Shown one piece after another: positions 36,602-46,251 of a DNA stretch of 64,000 bases. The notes under the pieces are model-generated. The model saw nothing but the letters and a program-made list of their open reading frames with translations. It was not told the origin of the DNA and did no database searches. The DNA lies in the NCBI RefSeq assembly GCF_014268585.2, contig NZ_CP077092.1, forward strand, positions 3,844,001 to 3,908,000. The letters are read 5' to 3'. The stretch's first letter is position 1, and the number at the start of each line of letters is the position of its first letter. This stretch comes from Pseudomonas iranensis. Lineage in GTDB: Bacteria; Pseudomonadota; Gammaproteobacteria; Pseudomonadales; Pseudomonadaceae. The translations under genes were made by a program, and so were the position numbers.

Positions 36602-38215
36602 TCACAACCGAAACCGATCCACCGACTGCGCCAACTGCCCCGCCAGATTCGATAATTCATCGGTAGTCGTCGCCGTCTGCCCGATCACCCGGCTATTGTC
36701 CTCGCTCATCCCCGCAATCATTTCCACCTGATGGGCGATCTCGTTACTGGCCTGGCTCTGTTCGCCAATCGTGCGAGTGATGTCATTGACCAGTTGCGTG
36801 GTGTTCAGCGTGGCGTCGAGGATTTCGCGAATCGCCCGCTCGACTTCCGCCGTCACCGCCATGCCCTTGTCGACCTGCGCCACACCGGCCTCCATGCTGC
36901 TGACCGCCTCGCGCGTGCTGCTCTGGATGCGCGCGACCATGGCGGCGATTTCCTGGGTCGAGGCGCTGGTGCGTGCGGCCAGGCTGCGCACTTCATCGGC
37001 GACCACGGCAAAGCCACGGCCCTGCTCACCTGCCCGCGCCGCCTCGATCGCAGCGTTGAGGGCCAGCAGGTTGGTCTGGTCAGCGATGCTCTTGATCACT
37101 TGAATGATGTTGAAGATCGCCTCGGATTCCTGATCCAGCGTGCGGATCACCTGCGCCGACTGCTGTGCCGAGCGGGCGATGTCGTCCATGTCGCTGACCA
37201 CTTGATGAATCACCCCGCCACCCTCCTTGGCCAGGTTTTCGGCCTGATTGGCCATGCTCAGGGCACGTTCGGCGTGGCGGGTGATTTCTTCGATACTGGC
37301 GGTCATCTGGCTGGCGGCAGCGGCCATGGTCCCGGCGGCGACGCTTTGCTGCTGGCTGCTGTCGGCGACCTGATGGCAGCCGTGGCTGAGCTGCTCGCTC
37401 ATGCCACTGACGCCGTGAGCGTTGCGCCGGACCACGTCAATCATATTGCGCAGATCACGCTGCATGGTCGCCAACGTGCGGATCAAAACGCTGGCTTCGT
37501 CCTTGCCGGCGGGCTCGACAATCGGTTCGCTGAGATTGCCATGGGCAATGCTTTCGGCGATGCGGCTGGCGGATTTGAGCGGCCCCATGATACTCAGGAT
37601 CACCCAGCGCCCCTGAATCAGCAGCAGCAACAGACTGACGGCCAGCACCACTGCCAGCGCAAGATTGGCGTGGCGGATGGCCGCTTCGGTGCCTTCGCTG
37701 GTGTGCAGGGTGTTGTTTTCGATCAGTTCGCTGAGCGCGCCCATCTGCTCTTCGAGCTGAGTAAAGGCGCTATTGAACGTGCCGAGCTGTTGTTGGGCGG
37801 CATCCGGATTGTCCAGCGCCACGCCGACGATCTGCTCGGCGGATTTGATGTAGGTATCGAGGCTCGGCTTGATCTGCTCCAGCGCCGTGCGCAATTCCGG
37901 ATTGATCGGCAATTTCAGGTTGTCATCCAGCACTTCACGAAAATGCCCGGCGTGCTCGGTGAGCGAATCGCGCACCTCGGTGGCGGTGGCGGTGCTTTTG
38001 CCCAGGCCGACCAGCATCGCCGAATAGACATCGGCACGCAGGGCGTCGTGCATCATGTCCGCTTCCATGTGATTGCGCAGCGCGCTCATGCTCACCGTGT
38101 TATCGCCGACCGCCGTGGCCATCCGCAGATTGCCGACGTAACTGACCAGACTCACGATCAGCGCCGTCAGCAGGCTGGTCGCAATCAGCAACACCAAACG
38201 CAGTTTGATCGACAC
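36602..38215 (-). CDS. Methyl-accepting chemotaxis protein
   Basis: A 537-residue transducer. The GTG at 38215 with GGGAG 8 nt upstream gives TM1 at about 8-28 ([20 protein letters not shown]). A mostly helical periplasmic four-helix-bundle-like domain (about 30-180) follows, then TM2 ([20 protein letters not shown]), a HAMP ([16 protein letters not shown]) and the cytoplasmic hairpin. The hairpin tip contains [20 protein letters not shown] and [19 protein letters not shown]. No C-terminal CheR/CheB tether is visible. It senses an unknown ligand. The longer frame to 38344 lacks a start signal. Confidence 0.9.
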   Translation of the reverse strand: MSIKLRLVLLIATSLLTALIVSLVSYVGNLRMATAVGDNTVSMSALRNHMEADMMHDALRADVYSAMLVGLGKSTATATEVRDSLTEHAGHFREVLDDNLKLPINPELRTALEQIKPSLDTYIKSAEQIVGVALDNPDAAQQQLGTFNSAFTQLEEQMGALSELIENNTLHTSEGTEAAIRHANLALAVVLAVSLLLLLIQGRWVILSIMGPLKSASRIAESIAHGNLSEPIVEPAGKDEASVLIRTLATMQRDLRNMIDVVRRNAHGVSGMSEQLSHGCHQVADSSQQQSVAAGTMAAAASQMTASIEEITRHAERALSMANQAENLAKEGGGVIHQVVSDMDDIARSAQQSAQVIRTLDQESEAIFNIIQVIKSIADQTNLLALNAAIEAARAGEQGRGFAVVADEVRSLAARTSASTQEIAAMVARIQSSTREAVSSMEAGVAQVDKGMAVTAEVERAIREILDATLNTTQLVNDITRTIGEQSQASNEIAHQVEMIAGMSEDNSRVIGQTATTTDELSNLAGQLAQSVDRFRL

Positions 38216-38458
38216 CGTGGAATCTCCCGTGGGCACGCTGGATTGCGCTTGTCGGATTTCAGTTAAGCCTATGTACAGGGAACTGCCGACACAGAGCGTA
38301 TCGGCTGATGTCAGCGGCGACTTGAATCCGGCAAAACTTTTCAAACGCGAACCCGGTCACACATTGCAGCGCCGCTGGATAATGCCTTCATCGCCGGTTA
38401 ACCCCGGTAGGCTATCAATCCAGCGCTTCGAACATTCATGCAGCTGAAGGAAACGCTT

Positions 38459-38980
38459 ATGAAACGCGCACTGTGGTTTGGTCTGCTCGGCACCCTGGCA
38501 ATCGGCACCGCACAAGCGGCAACGGAGAAAGTCGCGATCAACCTGGTCAGCGCCGACGGCGCGCCGCAGGCGATCGGCTCGGTAACAGTCAGCGAGACGC
38601 CGTACGGCCTGCTGTTCACCCCCGACCTGAAATCGTTGCCGGCCGGCATCCACGGCTTCCATGTTCATGAAAACGGCAGCTGCGAAGCGGGCACCAAGGA
38701 TGGCGTCAAAGGCGCAGCGCTGGCCGCTGGCGGGCATTTCGATCCGGCGAAAACCGGCAAGCACCTTGGCCCTTACGCCGATGGGCATCTGGGCGATCTG
38801 CCGGCGGTGTATGTGATGGCTGATGGTGTCGCCAACTACCCGGTGCTGGCGCCGCGCCTGAAGAAGATTTCCGAGATCAAGGGCCACGCCCTGATGATTC
38901 ACGCCGGCGGCGACAACCATTCCGACATGCCCAAGCCTCTGGGCGGTGGGGGTGATCGCATGGCTTGCGGGGTGATCTGA
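38459..38980 (+). CDS. sodC: Periplasmic Cu/Zn superoxide dismutase
   Basis: 173 residues with a signal peptide ([20 protein letters not shown]). It converts superoxide to peroxide and oxygen in the periplasm. Copper and zinc ligands are visible: [30 protein letters not shown] and [12 protein letters not shown] in GSC pairs with the C-terminal C (MACGVI). GAAGGAAA precedes the ATG at 38459. Its stop lies 4 nt from the end of the convergent DUF2238 gene. Confidence 0.93.
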   Translation: MKRALWFGLLGTLAIGTAQAATEKVAINLVSADGAPQAIGSVTVSETPYGLLFTPDLKSLPAGIHGFHVHENGSCEAGTKDGVKGAALAAGGHFDPAKTGKHLGPYADGHLGDLPAVYVMADGVANYPVLAPRLKKISEIKGHALMIHAGGDNHSDMPKPLGGGGDRMACGVI

Positions 38981-38984
38981 TCCC

Positions 38985-39638
38985 TCAGCGCGGCGCTCGA
39001 CGCCAGCGCGTCAACACCAGCAAGGACAGCCCGGCGCCGAACAGCGCCAGGGCCATGTCCTTCTGCGAATCCCACGGATCATTCTGCGCACCGACGAAGG
39101 CCTGGCCAGTGTCGTCGCCCAGGTAAGCGCCGCCGACCCATTCGATCAATTCGTACAACGCCGACGTCGCCAGCACTACATTCAGGGTCAACAGCGCCAG
39201 CCAGGCGCCACGCAACGGCGTCAGGCGCAGCAGCACTTCGCGAATCGGCCAGACCAGCAGCAATCCATAGCTAAGGTGCACCAGCCGATCATAGTGATTG
39301 CGTTCCAAGCCAAGAACTTTGTTGACGCTGACCCCGGTTAACAGCGTGCCCCACTGATCGTAGGGCACCCGCGAATAGGTGTAATGCGCGCCGACTTCAT
39401 GGATGCACAGGAAGGCGAAAATCATCCCCAGCGACAGCGTCGACAGGCGAAAACGCCGATGCGCCAGCAACAGGGTCAACACCAACGCCAACGCCAGGAC
39501 ATTTTCCAATAGCCAGTCGACGCGGCTGCGCGGGAACAGGCCGAGCGCGATGGTCAGGCAGACAAATCCAGCGAGCAAAAGCGCTTCGATTCGCACATCT
39601 GCCGGTTGGGCAACGTTATCGCTGACTCTGACGAGCAT
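38985..39638 (-). CDS. DUF2238 membrane protein (YjdF-like)
   Basis: A 217-residue protein with about five to six membrane spans (LLLAGFVCLTIALGLFP, VLALALVLTLLLAHR, LALLTLNVVLATSALYELIE). It carries the family block HEVGAHYTYSRVPYDQWG and the ending GGAYLGDDTGQAFVGAQNDPWDSQKDM, acidic and conserved in DUF2238. No function is established. I use the ATG at 39638; the ribosome site is weak (GAGAA). The longer frame to 39743 would add a charged non-membrane segment. Confidence 0.78.
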   Translation of the reverse strand: MLVRVSDNVAQPADVRIEALLLAGFVCLTIALGLFPRSRVDWLLENVLALALVLTLLLAHRRFRLSTLSLGMIFAFLCIHEVGAHYTYSRVPYDQWGTLLTGVSVNKVLGLERNHYDRLVHLSYGLLLVWPIREVLLRLTPLRGAWLALLTLNVVLATSALYELIEWVGGAYLGDDTGQAFVGAQNDPWDSQKDMALALFGAGLSLLVLTRWRRAPR

Positions 39639-39799
39639 GGGTCGATTCTCGGCAATACAGGCAAGCGGTAGACCCTTGCCGGTTTTGCCCGGTTCCTCGC
39701 CGCTACGTTTTTGCGGCCTACGGAACTCCCGCGCGCCGTTCACCTCTGAGGTTATGTAGTCCCTTCCCTTTTTGCTTAGCGCTTGTGGAGGAACACGTC

Positions 39800-40114
39800 A
39801 TGCGCAAGTTAGTTCTGATTTCTTCTCTTATGCTTTGCCTGCCGGTCGGTTCGGCGCTGGCCCGCGTTGACGCGGGTGATGTCGCCACCTCGGCGGGTGT
39901 GTCTGCGTCGCTGTACTCGACCTTCAAGGATGACAAAATGGTGATTCCGGCCCGTGACGACGTGTCTGCATTTGTCGCCAGCGGCGGGGCCATTCGTGGG
40001 GTTTATCTCGAGTCGGTACTGCAACAGGTGCGTCAGGCCAACCCTGGCTTGAACGCCAGCGATGAAGACCTGGCCAACGCCATTCTGGTGCACTACGAAG
40101 GCGTGCAGCAGTAG
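39800..40114 (+). CDS. DUF2388-family exported protein
   Basis: A 104-residue protein with a signal peptide (MRKLVLISSLMLCLPVGSALA). The mature part has the block KDDKMVIPARDDVSAFVASG then AIRGVYLESVL, which I recognise from a Pseudomonas-only family (DUF2388). Function unknown. GGAGG lies 7-9 nt before the ATG. A GC hairpin follows the stop. Confidence 0.78.
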   Translation: MRKLVLISSLMLCLPVGSALARVDAGDVATSAGVSASLYSTFKDDKMVIPARDDVSAFVASGGAIRGVYLESVLQQVRQANPGLNASDEDLANAILVHYEGVQQ

Positions 40115-40126
40115 TCACGAGGGAAG

Positions 40127-40149
40127 CAGCGGCCGATGGACGGCCGCTG
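40127..40149 (+). terminator. GC hairpin after the DUF2388 gene, no T tract
   Basis: CAGCGGCCG and CGGCCGCTG form a perfect 9-bp stem with a 5-nt loop (atgga), starting 12 nt after the stop. Without a T run it may be a processing or stability element and not a true terminator. Confidence 0.35.
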
Positions 40150-40194
40150 AGTGCGCATAGGCAAACATGTCCGACGGCCTCTATGATGGAGGCC

Positions 40195-40596
40195 ATGACG
40201 ACCACCGTGCCCTTGCGCTCACCCTGCCCTCCCGGCGCCTGCATCTGCGGGCGCGATCCGTTGCTGGAAACGCCCGGCGCGGATGTGCGCATCCTGCGCT
40301 TGACTCGCGCTGAGGAAAAAATTCTTCTGGCGCGCCTGGAACAACTCAAAGACCTCGCCGACCTCAAACGCCTGCAACAGCGTATGTACGAGCAACTCGG
40401 CATCCGTGTCGACGTCGCCCCCGGTTTCAACGAAGTGCGCACCATGCGCGGTATCGCCATTCAGATCGACGAGCTGCCAGGCCTGTGTCGCAAGACTCGC
40501 GCGGCAATTCCGGCGGCGATTCGCAAGGGCTTGGAAAACCACCCGCAAATCGCCTTCGAACTGCTCAACGCCCACGACTTGCTGCGCGACACCTGA
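40195..40596 (+). CDS. Conserved hypothetical protein, 133 aa
   Basis: A soluble 133-residue protein. The N-terminus has a cysteine cluster (CPPGACICGRDPLLE), and the body a helical KILLARLEQLKDLADLKRLQ and AAIPAAIRKGLENHPQIAFE. I recall such proteins in pseudomonads beside ligD but do not know a function; the CxxxxCxC pattern could bind metal. The ATG at 40195 has GGAGG close by; alternatives at 40183 and 40186 lack a site. It ends adjacent to the end of ligD (convergent, no gap). Confidence 0.6.
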   Translation: MTTTVPLRSPCPPGACICGRDPLLETPGADVRILRLTRAEEKILLARLEQLKDLADLKRLQQRMYEQLGIRVDVAPGFNEVRTMRGIAIQIDELPGLCRKTRAAIPAAIRKGLENHPQIAFELLNAHDLLRDT

Positions 40597-43221
40597 TCAC
40601 TTTTTCATGCCGACGCGTTTGCGCATCTCGGCGGTGATGGTCTGGCGGGTTTTCTTCATGTCCGCCCAAGGCTCATCACCGACTTCGGTCAGACGCTCGT
40701 GAACGTTGTAGATGTTCCAGTGATTACCGCCCTTGATTTCAGCGACTTCCTCTCGGTACAGCGGCACCGACACCGGCATGCCTTCCCGCGCCCGTGCGGC
40801 GTAGGCGCAAATGGTGGTGGCGCCGAGGCCGTTGCGCAGGTAATCGATGAAGATCCGCCCGACGCGGTTTTTCGGCCCGGACACCGCTGAAATACGATCC
40901 GGCAGCAACTTGGCCATATGGCTGACGATGGCGTGGCTGAAGTCCTTCACTTCGTCCCAGCCATGCTTGCGCGTCAACGGCACCACCAAGTGAATGCCTT
41001 TGCCGCCGCTGGTTTTCAGGAAGGCTTTGAGGCCCAACTCATCGAGCACGGTGAGGGTCAGCGCGGTGGCTTCAACCATGCTTTTCCATGGCAGCGCCGG
41101 ATCCGGGTCGAGGTCGAGGACGAAGCGATCGGGCTTGTCCAGATCCACCTTTGTAGCGTTCCAGGTGTGCAGTTCGACGGTGCTCATCTGCACCGCGCCG
41201 ACCAGCGCTTCGGGATTGTTGATCATCATCACTGGCTGGCCGGTGACGTCCTTGTCCAGAGCAGTGATACCGGGAATGGCCAGGCGTTCGGCGTTCTTTT
41301 GGAAGAACAATTCGCCGGCGATGCCGTCCGGTGCACGCACCAGCGCCACGGGGCGATCCTTGAGTTGCGGCAGGATGTATTCGGCGACACTGGCGTAGTA
41401 CTGCGCCAGTTGCATTTTGGTAGTGCCACTGACCGCGTCAATCACCCGATCCGGATGGGTGATGCGTACTTTGCCGCCGGCCAGTCCTGATTGCGACGGT
41501 GCGGTCTCGGCCTTTTTGCTGGCGGCGGTTTTCTTTGCCGGCTGCTTGTCGGCGGTTTTGGTTTTTTCGTTTTTTTCGGTCTTTTCGGACTTGGCAGCTT
41601 TCACAGGCTTCGCTCGCTCCTCGGTAATGTCCTTGGCCGGTTTGTCATCGCGCAAACCATGGAATACGGCGTGGCGCACCGAGCCGTCCTTGGTCATCTC
41701 GGCGAACGCCACCTCCGCCAGCAATTTCGGCTTGAGCCAGTGCACGCCTTTGGCCTCGAAACCGCTGGGCGGATTGACCACTGCGGCGCTTTTGGTCTGC
41801 AACGGCTTGAGTTGGGCGAGGATGCTTTTCAATGTGGTTTCGTTGAAACCGGTGCCGACCTTGCCGGCATAGCGCAACTCGCCGCTGTCACGGTCGTGCA
41901 GGCCGAGCAGCAACGCACCGAAGGCACTGCGCGCACCTTTCGGATCGGTGTAGCCGACGATGACGAATTCCTGGCGATGCTTGCATTTGAGCTTGATCCA
42001 GTCGCCGCTGCGCCGCGACACGTAAGGCGAGCCGAGGCGTTTGCCGATCAGGCCTTCCATCTGCATCTGGCAAGCGCTGTTGAGCAGCGCGTCCGGGGTT
42101 TCTTCGAAGGCTTCGGAGAAGCGCAGCGTTGAGGATTCTTTCTGCGCACCGAGGATGGTGCTCAGCGCAGCGCGGCGTTCTTCCACCGGCACATCGCGCA
42201 GGTCGACGCCATTCAGATACGGCACGTCAAACAAGTAATAAACAATGTTGCCGCTGCGCCCGGCATCGAAGGCATTCTGCAACGCCTGAAAGTCCGGCAC
42301 GCCTTGCTCATTGGCCACGACCATTTCGCCGTCGAGCCATGCCGATTCCAGACCCAACGCCGCCAGTGCCTTGGCCTGCTGCGGCAGCTTGTGCGTCCAG
42401 TCGTGACCATTGCGGGTGAATAGCTGCACCTCATCGTGATCGATCCGCGCCATGATCCGGTAGCCGTCGAACTTGATCTCGTAGCTCCACTGCCCTTCGG
42501 GTGCGCTGTCGACCAGCGTCGCCAGTTCCGGCTTGATCAGCGCTGGGAGCTTGGCCTTGCGCGCGCCGGTAAGCTGCCCGGACGCCTGCTTGCGCGGCTT
42601 GGCCGGGGCCTTTTTTACCGGTTTGGCTTTATCGGCAGCAGTCGCCGATTTGCCGACAATCGTGCGCTCGCTGAGCACGCTGTCGGGCTCGGCAACCAGC
42701 ACATCGAAATCATCCTGCGGTCGCGCGGCGTTGTCCTGATGCTTGATCAGGAACCATTGTTCTTTCTTGCCCGGCATGTGCGTGCGCACCAGATTCCACA
42801 CGCCGCCGAGCTTCTCGCCCTGCAGCTCGAACTTCAGTCGGCCCTTGGCATAGGCCTTGTGCGGATCCTCCAGCGGAATCCACACGCCGCGGTCCCAGAC
42901 GATCACATCACCGGCGCCGTAATGCCCCTCGGGAATGCTGCCTTCGAACGTCGCGTAATCGAGCGGATGATCCTCGACATGAATCGCCAGACGCTTGACC
43001 GACGGGTCTAGCGACGGCCCCTTCGGCACCGCCCAGCTCTTCAAAGCGCCGTCGAGTTCGAGGCGAAAGTCGTAATGCAGGTGCGAAGCGTCGTGCTTCT
43101 GGATGCAGAACTGCAACGCATGATCCTTGGCCGACTTACGGCCCGAGCGCTTGACTGCGGCCGGTTCCGACGTCGCGGAAAAATCACGCATGCGGTTGTA
43201 ATCGTCGAGGTTCCTGTTCAT
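40597..43221 (-). CDS. ligD: ATP-dependent DNA ligase D (NHEJ)
   Basis: An 874-residue multifunctional enzyme of bacterial non-homologous end joining. Domains in the Pseudomonas order: 3'-phosphoesterase (about 20-180, DASHLHYDFRLELDG and HVEDHPLDYATFEG), ATP-dependent ligase (about 220-530, catalytic Lys250 in EIKFDGYR), a Lys/Ala-rich linker, and the archaeo-eukaryotic-primase-type polymerase (about 580-860, DLDPDPALPW as metal motif). ATG at 43221 is preferred to GTG at 43227; a GGTG site lies upstream. The partner Ku is not in this window. Confidence 0.93.
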   Translation of the reverse strand: MNRNLDDYNRMRDFSATSEPAAVKRSGRKSAKDHALQFCIQKHDASHLHYDFRLELDGALKSWAVPKGPSLDPSVKRLAIHVEDHPLDYATFEGSIPEGHYGAGDVIVWDRGVWIPLEDPHKAYAKGRLKFELQGEKLGGVWNLVRTHMPGKKEQWFLIKHQDNAARPQDDFDVLVAEPDSVLSERTIVGKSATAADKAKPVKKAPAKPRKQASGQLTGARKAKLPALIKPELATLVDSAPEGQWSYEIKFDGYRIMARIDHDEVQLFTRNGHDWTHKLPQQAKALAALGLESAWLDGEMVVANEQGVPDFQALQNAFDAGRSGNIVYYLFDVPYLNGVDLRDVPVEERRAALSTILGAQKESSTLRFSEAFEETPDALLNSACQMQMEGLIGKRLGSPYVSRRSGDWIKLKCKHRQEFVIVGYTDPKGARSAFGALLLGLHDRDSGELRYAGKVGTGFNETTLKSILAQLKPLQTKSAAVVNPPSGFEAKGVHWLKPKLLAEVAFAEMTKDGSVRHAVFHGLRDDKPAKDITEERAKPVKAAKSEKTEKNEKTKTADKQPAKKTAASKKAETAPSQSGLAGGKVRITHPDRVIDAVSGTTKMQLAQYYASVAEYILPQLKDRPVALVRAPDGIAGELFFQKNAERLAIPGITALDKDVTGQPVMMINNPEALVGAVQMSTVELHTWNATKVDLDKPDRFVLDLDPDPALPWKSMVEATALTLTVLDELGLKAFLKTSGGKGIHLVVPLTRKHGWDEVKDFSHAIVSHMAKLLPDRISAVSGPKNRVGRIFIDYLRNGLGATTICAYAARAREGMPVSVPLYREEVAEIKGGNHWNIYNVHERLTEVGDEPWADMKKTRQTITAEMRKRVGMKK

Positions 43222-43292
43222 GAGCACACCGATGGCAGACGGGTTCTGTTATGCAGAAGAGCGACACGGCGGCGGAAAAATTCAATCGAGGT

Positions 43293-43326
43293 AAAAAAGC
43301 CCCGGACGGATGGAGCGGCCGGGGCT
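43293..43326 (-). terminator. Rho-independent terminator after the DUF533 gene
   Basis: AGCCCCGG and CCGGGGCT enclose a 13-nt loop; on the minus strand the stem is followed by TTTTTT. It lies 28 nt after the DUF533 gene's stop and before ligD's start. Confidence 0.85.
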
Positions 43327-43353
43327 GGCAGTGTCAGGGATTTTTACAGCGGG

Positions 43354-44091
43354 TCAGGCTTGCGCTCTTGCCTGCTGTTCCAGATGCACCTGCAAGTCGG
43401 GATCGATGTTCAAGGCTGCGGCCAGCTCATCGAGATAGCTGCGTTCGGCGTCCTGTTGGTCGTCCACCAGCATGACGCTGGCCAGGTACATTTCGGCGGC
43501 TACGGCAGGATCGCCGTCAGCGGATTGCGCCACTTCGCGGGCATCCAGCGGCTTGGCGACTTCGGCGTCGAGCCATTGTTGCAACTGCGGGTCGGCGGTG
43601 CGTTTGCCGATTTCGCTGCTGATGAGGTGTTTTTCCGCTTCATCGATGCGGCCGTCAGCCTTGGCGGCGGCGATCAGGGCGCGCAGCACCGCGTGGCTGT
43701 GGGTTTCGATTTGCGGGCCGGCGAGCAGGTCGGCGGTTTGTGGCAGATCTTGCGGCGCCTTGCTGGCCTGGCTGCGTTGCCAGGCTTGATACGCCTGGTA
43801 GGCCATCATGCCCAGCGACGCGAGTGCGGCGTAATTGGTCCCGCCGGTACGGCTTCGGCTGCCGCCACCGAGGGCGCTTCCCAAGCCGCCACCGCCGAGC
43901 AGGCCACCAAGTAAACCACCCAGGCCGCCGAGGCCACCCGAAGCAGCCGCGCCGCCCGCTCCGGTCTGACTGCCGCCGCCCAACAGGCCACCAAGCAATC
44001 CGCCCAGACCGTCACTGGCCGAAGCCCCGCGTTGTTGTCCCGCCGAGGCCTGGCCTCGCAGCAGTTGTTCAAGCAAATCGCTGGTGTTCAT
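43354..44091 (-). CDS. DUF533 / TerB-like protein with Gly-rich region
   Basis: 245 residues. The first third is low-complexity Gly/Leu/Ala (GGLLGGLLGGGSQTGAGG, then GGLGGLGGLLGGLLGGGGLG), followed by a TerB-like helical domain (about 130-240) with ALIAAAKADGRIDEAEKHLI, whose acidic residues resemble the TerB metal site. DUF533 members are inner-membrane associated in E. coli (YebE). GGAGGA precedes the ATG at 44091. A hairpin terminator follows, so it is monocistronic. Confidence 0.82.
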   Translation of the reverse strand: MNTSDLLEQLLRGQASAGQQRGASASDGLGGLLGGLLGGGSQTGAGGAAASGGLGGLGGLLGGLLGGGGLGSALGGGSRSRTGGTNYAALASLGMMAYQAYQAWQRSQASKAPQDLPQTADLLAGPQIETHSHAVLRALIAAAKADGRIDEAEKHLISSEIGKRTADPQLQQWLDAEVAKPLDAREVAQSADGDPAVAAEMYLASVMLVDDQQDAERSYLDELAAALNIDPDLQVHLEQQARAQA

Positions 44092-44351
44092 GACGTTATC
44101 CTCCGAGGCCCCGGCCTGATTGCGTCTGGCAACGATAGACCGACGCAGCCATAGCGCCAGCACCGTTGGGCTGACGCCGGGTAACCGATGAAATCGCACC
44201 CGAGAAATTTTCCGCGAGCCAGCTAAGATTCATGGGTGGTGAACCTTATCCCGGCCAAACCGGTCGATAGCTGCAACCCGACCCGGTTTGCCGACGCCCT
44301 TTCTGACGATGGGCGATACCCGGCTTGCTTCACTTTCTGGAGAACGCCCCC

Positions 44352-45074
44352 GTGATATCCACCGTACACATCGCCAGGCTCAAAGCATGGGGCGCCCATG
44401 GTTTTACCGCGACCGGCGTGGTCACCGCCTTCCTCGCCACCCTCGCCCTGCTGGAAAACCAGCCGATTCATTGCCTGATGTGGCTCGGCGTGGCGCTGAT
44501 CGTTGACGGCCTCGATGGCGCGCTGGCGCGCAAGGTCAATGTGCAATCGGTGCTGCCGAGTTTCGACGGTTCGATCCTTGATCTGGTCATCGATTACCTG
44601 ACTTATGTATTTATCCCGGCACTGTTTATCTACCGCTACATTCCCTTGCCTGATTACACCCTGCTGCTGACGGTGTCGGTGATTCTGGTGTCGTCGCTGT
44701 TCTGCTTCTGCAACGTCAACATGAAGAGCAAGGATAACTATTTTGTCGGCTTCCCGGCGGCCTGGAACGTGGTTGCGCTGTGCCTGTACATCATTGGCCC
44801 GGGGCCGTGGATTACCTTTCTCACCGTGATCGGGCTGGCGCTGCTGACGGTGACGCGGATGAAGTTCCTGCACCCGTTTCGCGTGCGGCGTTTCATGCCA
44901 ATCAATATCGCGGTGACGGCGATCTGGCTGTTGTGCAGCCTGTCGCTGGTACTCAATCACCCGGTGATCAATCCGCTGGTGATGGGCTTGTGGTTGTTGA
45001 TGTCGGCTTATTTCCTGGGGATCTGCATCTGGCGCACGGCGCTGGAGTGGTTTGATCGCAGCCATTTGAAATAA
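44352..45074 (+). CDS. pcsA: Phosphatidylcholine synthase
   Basis: A 240-residue inner-membrane CDP-alcohol phosphotransferase that joins CDP-diacylglycerol and choline. The catalytic signature is complete: D52-G53, D55-G56-xx-A59-R60, G73-xxx-D77-xxx-D81 (DGALARKVNV then DGSILDLVID). Length and LPSFDGSILDLVIDYLTY fit the Pcs family better than PgsA or PssA. I start at the GTG at 44352, with TGGAG about 9 nt upstream; the frame reaches a TTG at 44325. It stands alone. Confidence 0.87.
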   Translation: MISTVHIARLKAWGAHGFTATGVVTAFLATLALLENQPIHCLMWLGVALIVDGLDGALARKVNVQSVLPSFDGSILDLVIDYLTYVFIPALFIYRYIPLPDYTLLLTVSVILVSSLFCFCNVNMKSKDNYFVGFPAAWNVVALCLYIIGPGPWITFLTVIGLALLTVTRMKFLHPFRVRRFMPINIAVTAIWLLCSLSLVLNHPVINPLVMGLWLLMSAYFLGICIWRTALEWFDRSHLK

Positions 45075-45086
45075 GCACATCCCCCT

Positions 45087-45174
45087 GTGGGAGCGAGCCT
45101 GCTCGCGAATGCGGTGGTTCCATCAACATCAAGGTTGTCTGGCACACCGCTTTCGCGAGCAGGCTCGCTCCCAC
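45087..45174. repeat. REP pair (BIME), inverted orientation
   Basis: GTGGGAGCGAGCCTGCTCGC at 45087 and the inverse ending at 45174, between pcsA and the convergent methyltransferase. Confidence 0.9.
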
Positions 45175-45208
45175 AGAGATCTTCATCGATCAGGAAATCC
45201 GATCTGGA

Positions 45209-46021
45209 CTAGCGCTTGGTAATCACCACCTCCAGATACTCACTCGGCACCACCAGCGACGCCTCCCCGGCGCGATTCGATCGGTTGAGCAACTCGGTCA
45301 GTTCATCCTCCAGCGCCTGCCCGGCCTCCGCCGACAACACCGCAAAAGCCTTGTGCACCGGCCCGTACCAGTGGCGAAAGATGTCAATGAAATGCGCCGC
45401 CGAGCGGTAGCGGAAGTTGAAGTGGCTGCGGGTCACGCGCACGACAAAATCGCGGTCATCGAAATGCTTGTGCAGCCACGCATCCGAGCCCCAGTTCGAT
45501 GGCGGCTGAGCAACTGCGGGCGGTGGCAGATGCTGGCCGAGTATCTTGAACATCTGGCCGACGAAGCCCTCCGGCGTCCAGTTCGCCATACCGATCCGCC
45601 CGCCCCGCCGACAGACCCGCCCCAGTTCAGCAGCAGCGGTGATCTGGTCAGGCGCGAACATCACGCCGAACGTCGACAACACGGCGTCGTAGCTTTCATC
45701 GGGAAAAGGCAAAGCCTCGGCATCGGCCACCTGAAAAATCACCTCCAGATGCTCGGCCCGGGCGCGATCCTGACCACGCTCCAGCAGTGCCGCGACGTAA
45801 TCGGTGGAGGTCACCACACAACCGCGCCGCGCCGCTGCAAGGGTGGCGTTGCCGTTACCGGCGGCGACATCCAGCACCTGTTCATCACAGCGCAGATCGC
45901 AGGCCTCGGCGAGGCTTTCACCGACGATCTGCAAAGTCGTGCCGATCACGGCGTAGTCGCCACTGGCCCAAGCGACTTTCTGACGTTCCTTCAGGGCAGT
46001 GAGATCAATCGGGGTACTCAT
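45209..46021 (-). CDS. Class I SAM-dependent methyltransferase (UbiE-like)
   Basis: A 270-residue cytosolic Rossmann-fold methyltransferase. The SAM loop VLDVAAGNGNATLAAAR starts near residue 48; the acidic strand end is VTSTDY and motif II/III VADAEALPF. The N-terminus PIDLTALKERQKVAWASGDY is usual for small-molecule methyltransferases of this group. Substrate unknown. The ATG at 46021 has GGAG 9 nt upstream; the much longer frame to 46453 overlaps the start of the divergent GNAT gene and is rejected. Confidence 0.82.
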   Translation of the reverse strand: MSTPIDLTALKERQKVAWASGDYAVIGTTLQIVGESLAEACDLRCDEQVLDVAAGNGNATLAAARRGCVVTSTDYVAALLERGQDRARAEHLEVIFQVADAEALPFPDESYDAVLSTFGVMFAPDQITAAAELGRVCRRGGRIGMANWTPEGFVGQMFKILGQHLPPPAVAQPPSNWGSDAWLHKHFDDRDFVVRVTRSHFNFRYRSAAHFIDIFRHWYGPVHKAFAVLSAEAGQALEDELTELLNRSNRAGEASLVVPSEYLEVVITKR

Positions 46022-46251
46022 GACAGCGAGCTCCGTGGCAGAGAGAAAGCACAGGCTGCGACGCAGACCGTGCTTGCTCACTATCGCGCCGAGGCTGTCC
46101 GGCGTCCCTGTCAATCGTCCGGCAACCCCGTAAACCGGGCACTTTGCCGATGAGTGGCGGAAATCTGTCAAGCACCTGATACACCTTGTGCATTGCCAGC
46201 GTCGCGGGATTGGTTTCTGATGCCGGTTCGCCTCTGGAACGGATCTGACTG

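Noticed and set aside
36731..38266. 511-codon plus-strand frame antisense to the chemotaxis receptor
   Set aside because: Composition is typical of an antisense high-GC shadow; the receptor on the minus strand is unambiguous.
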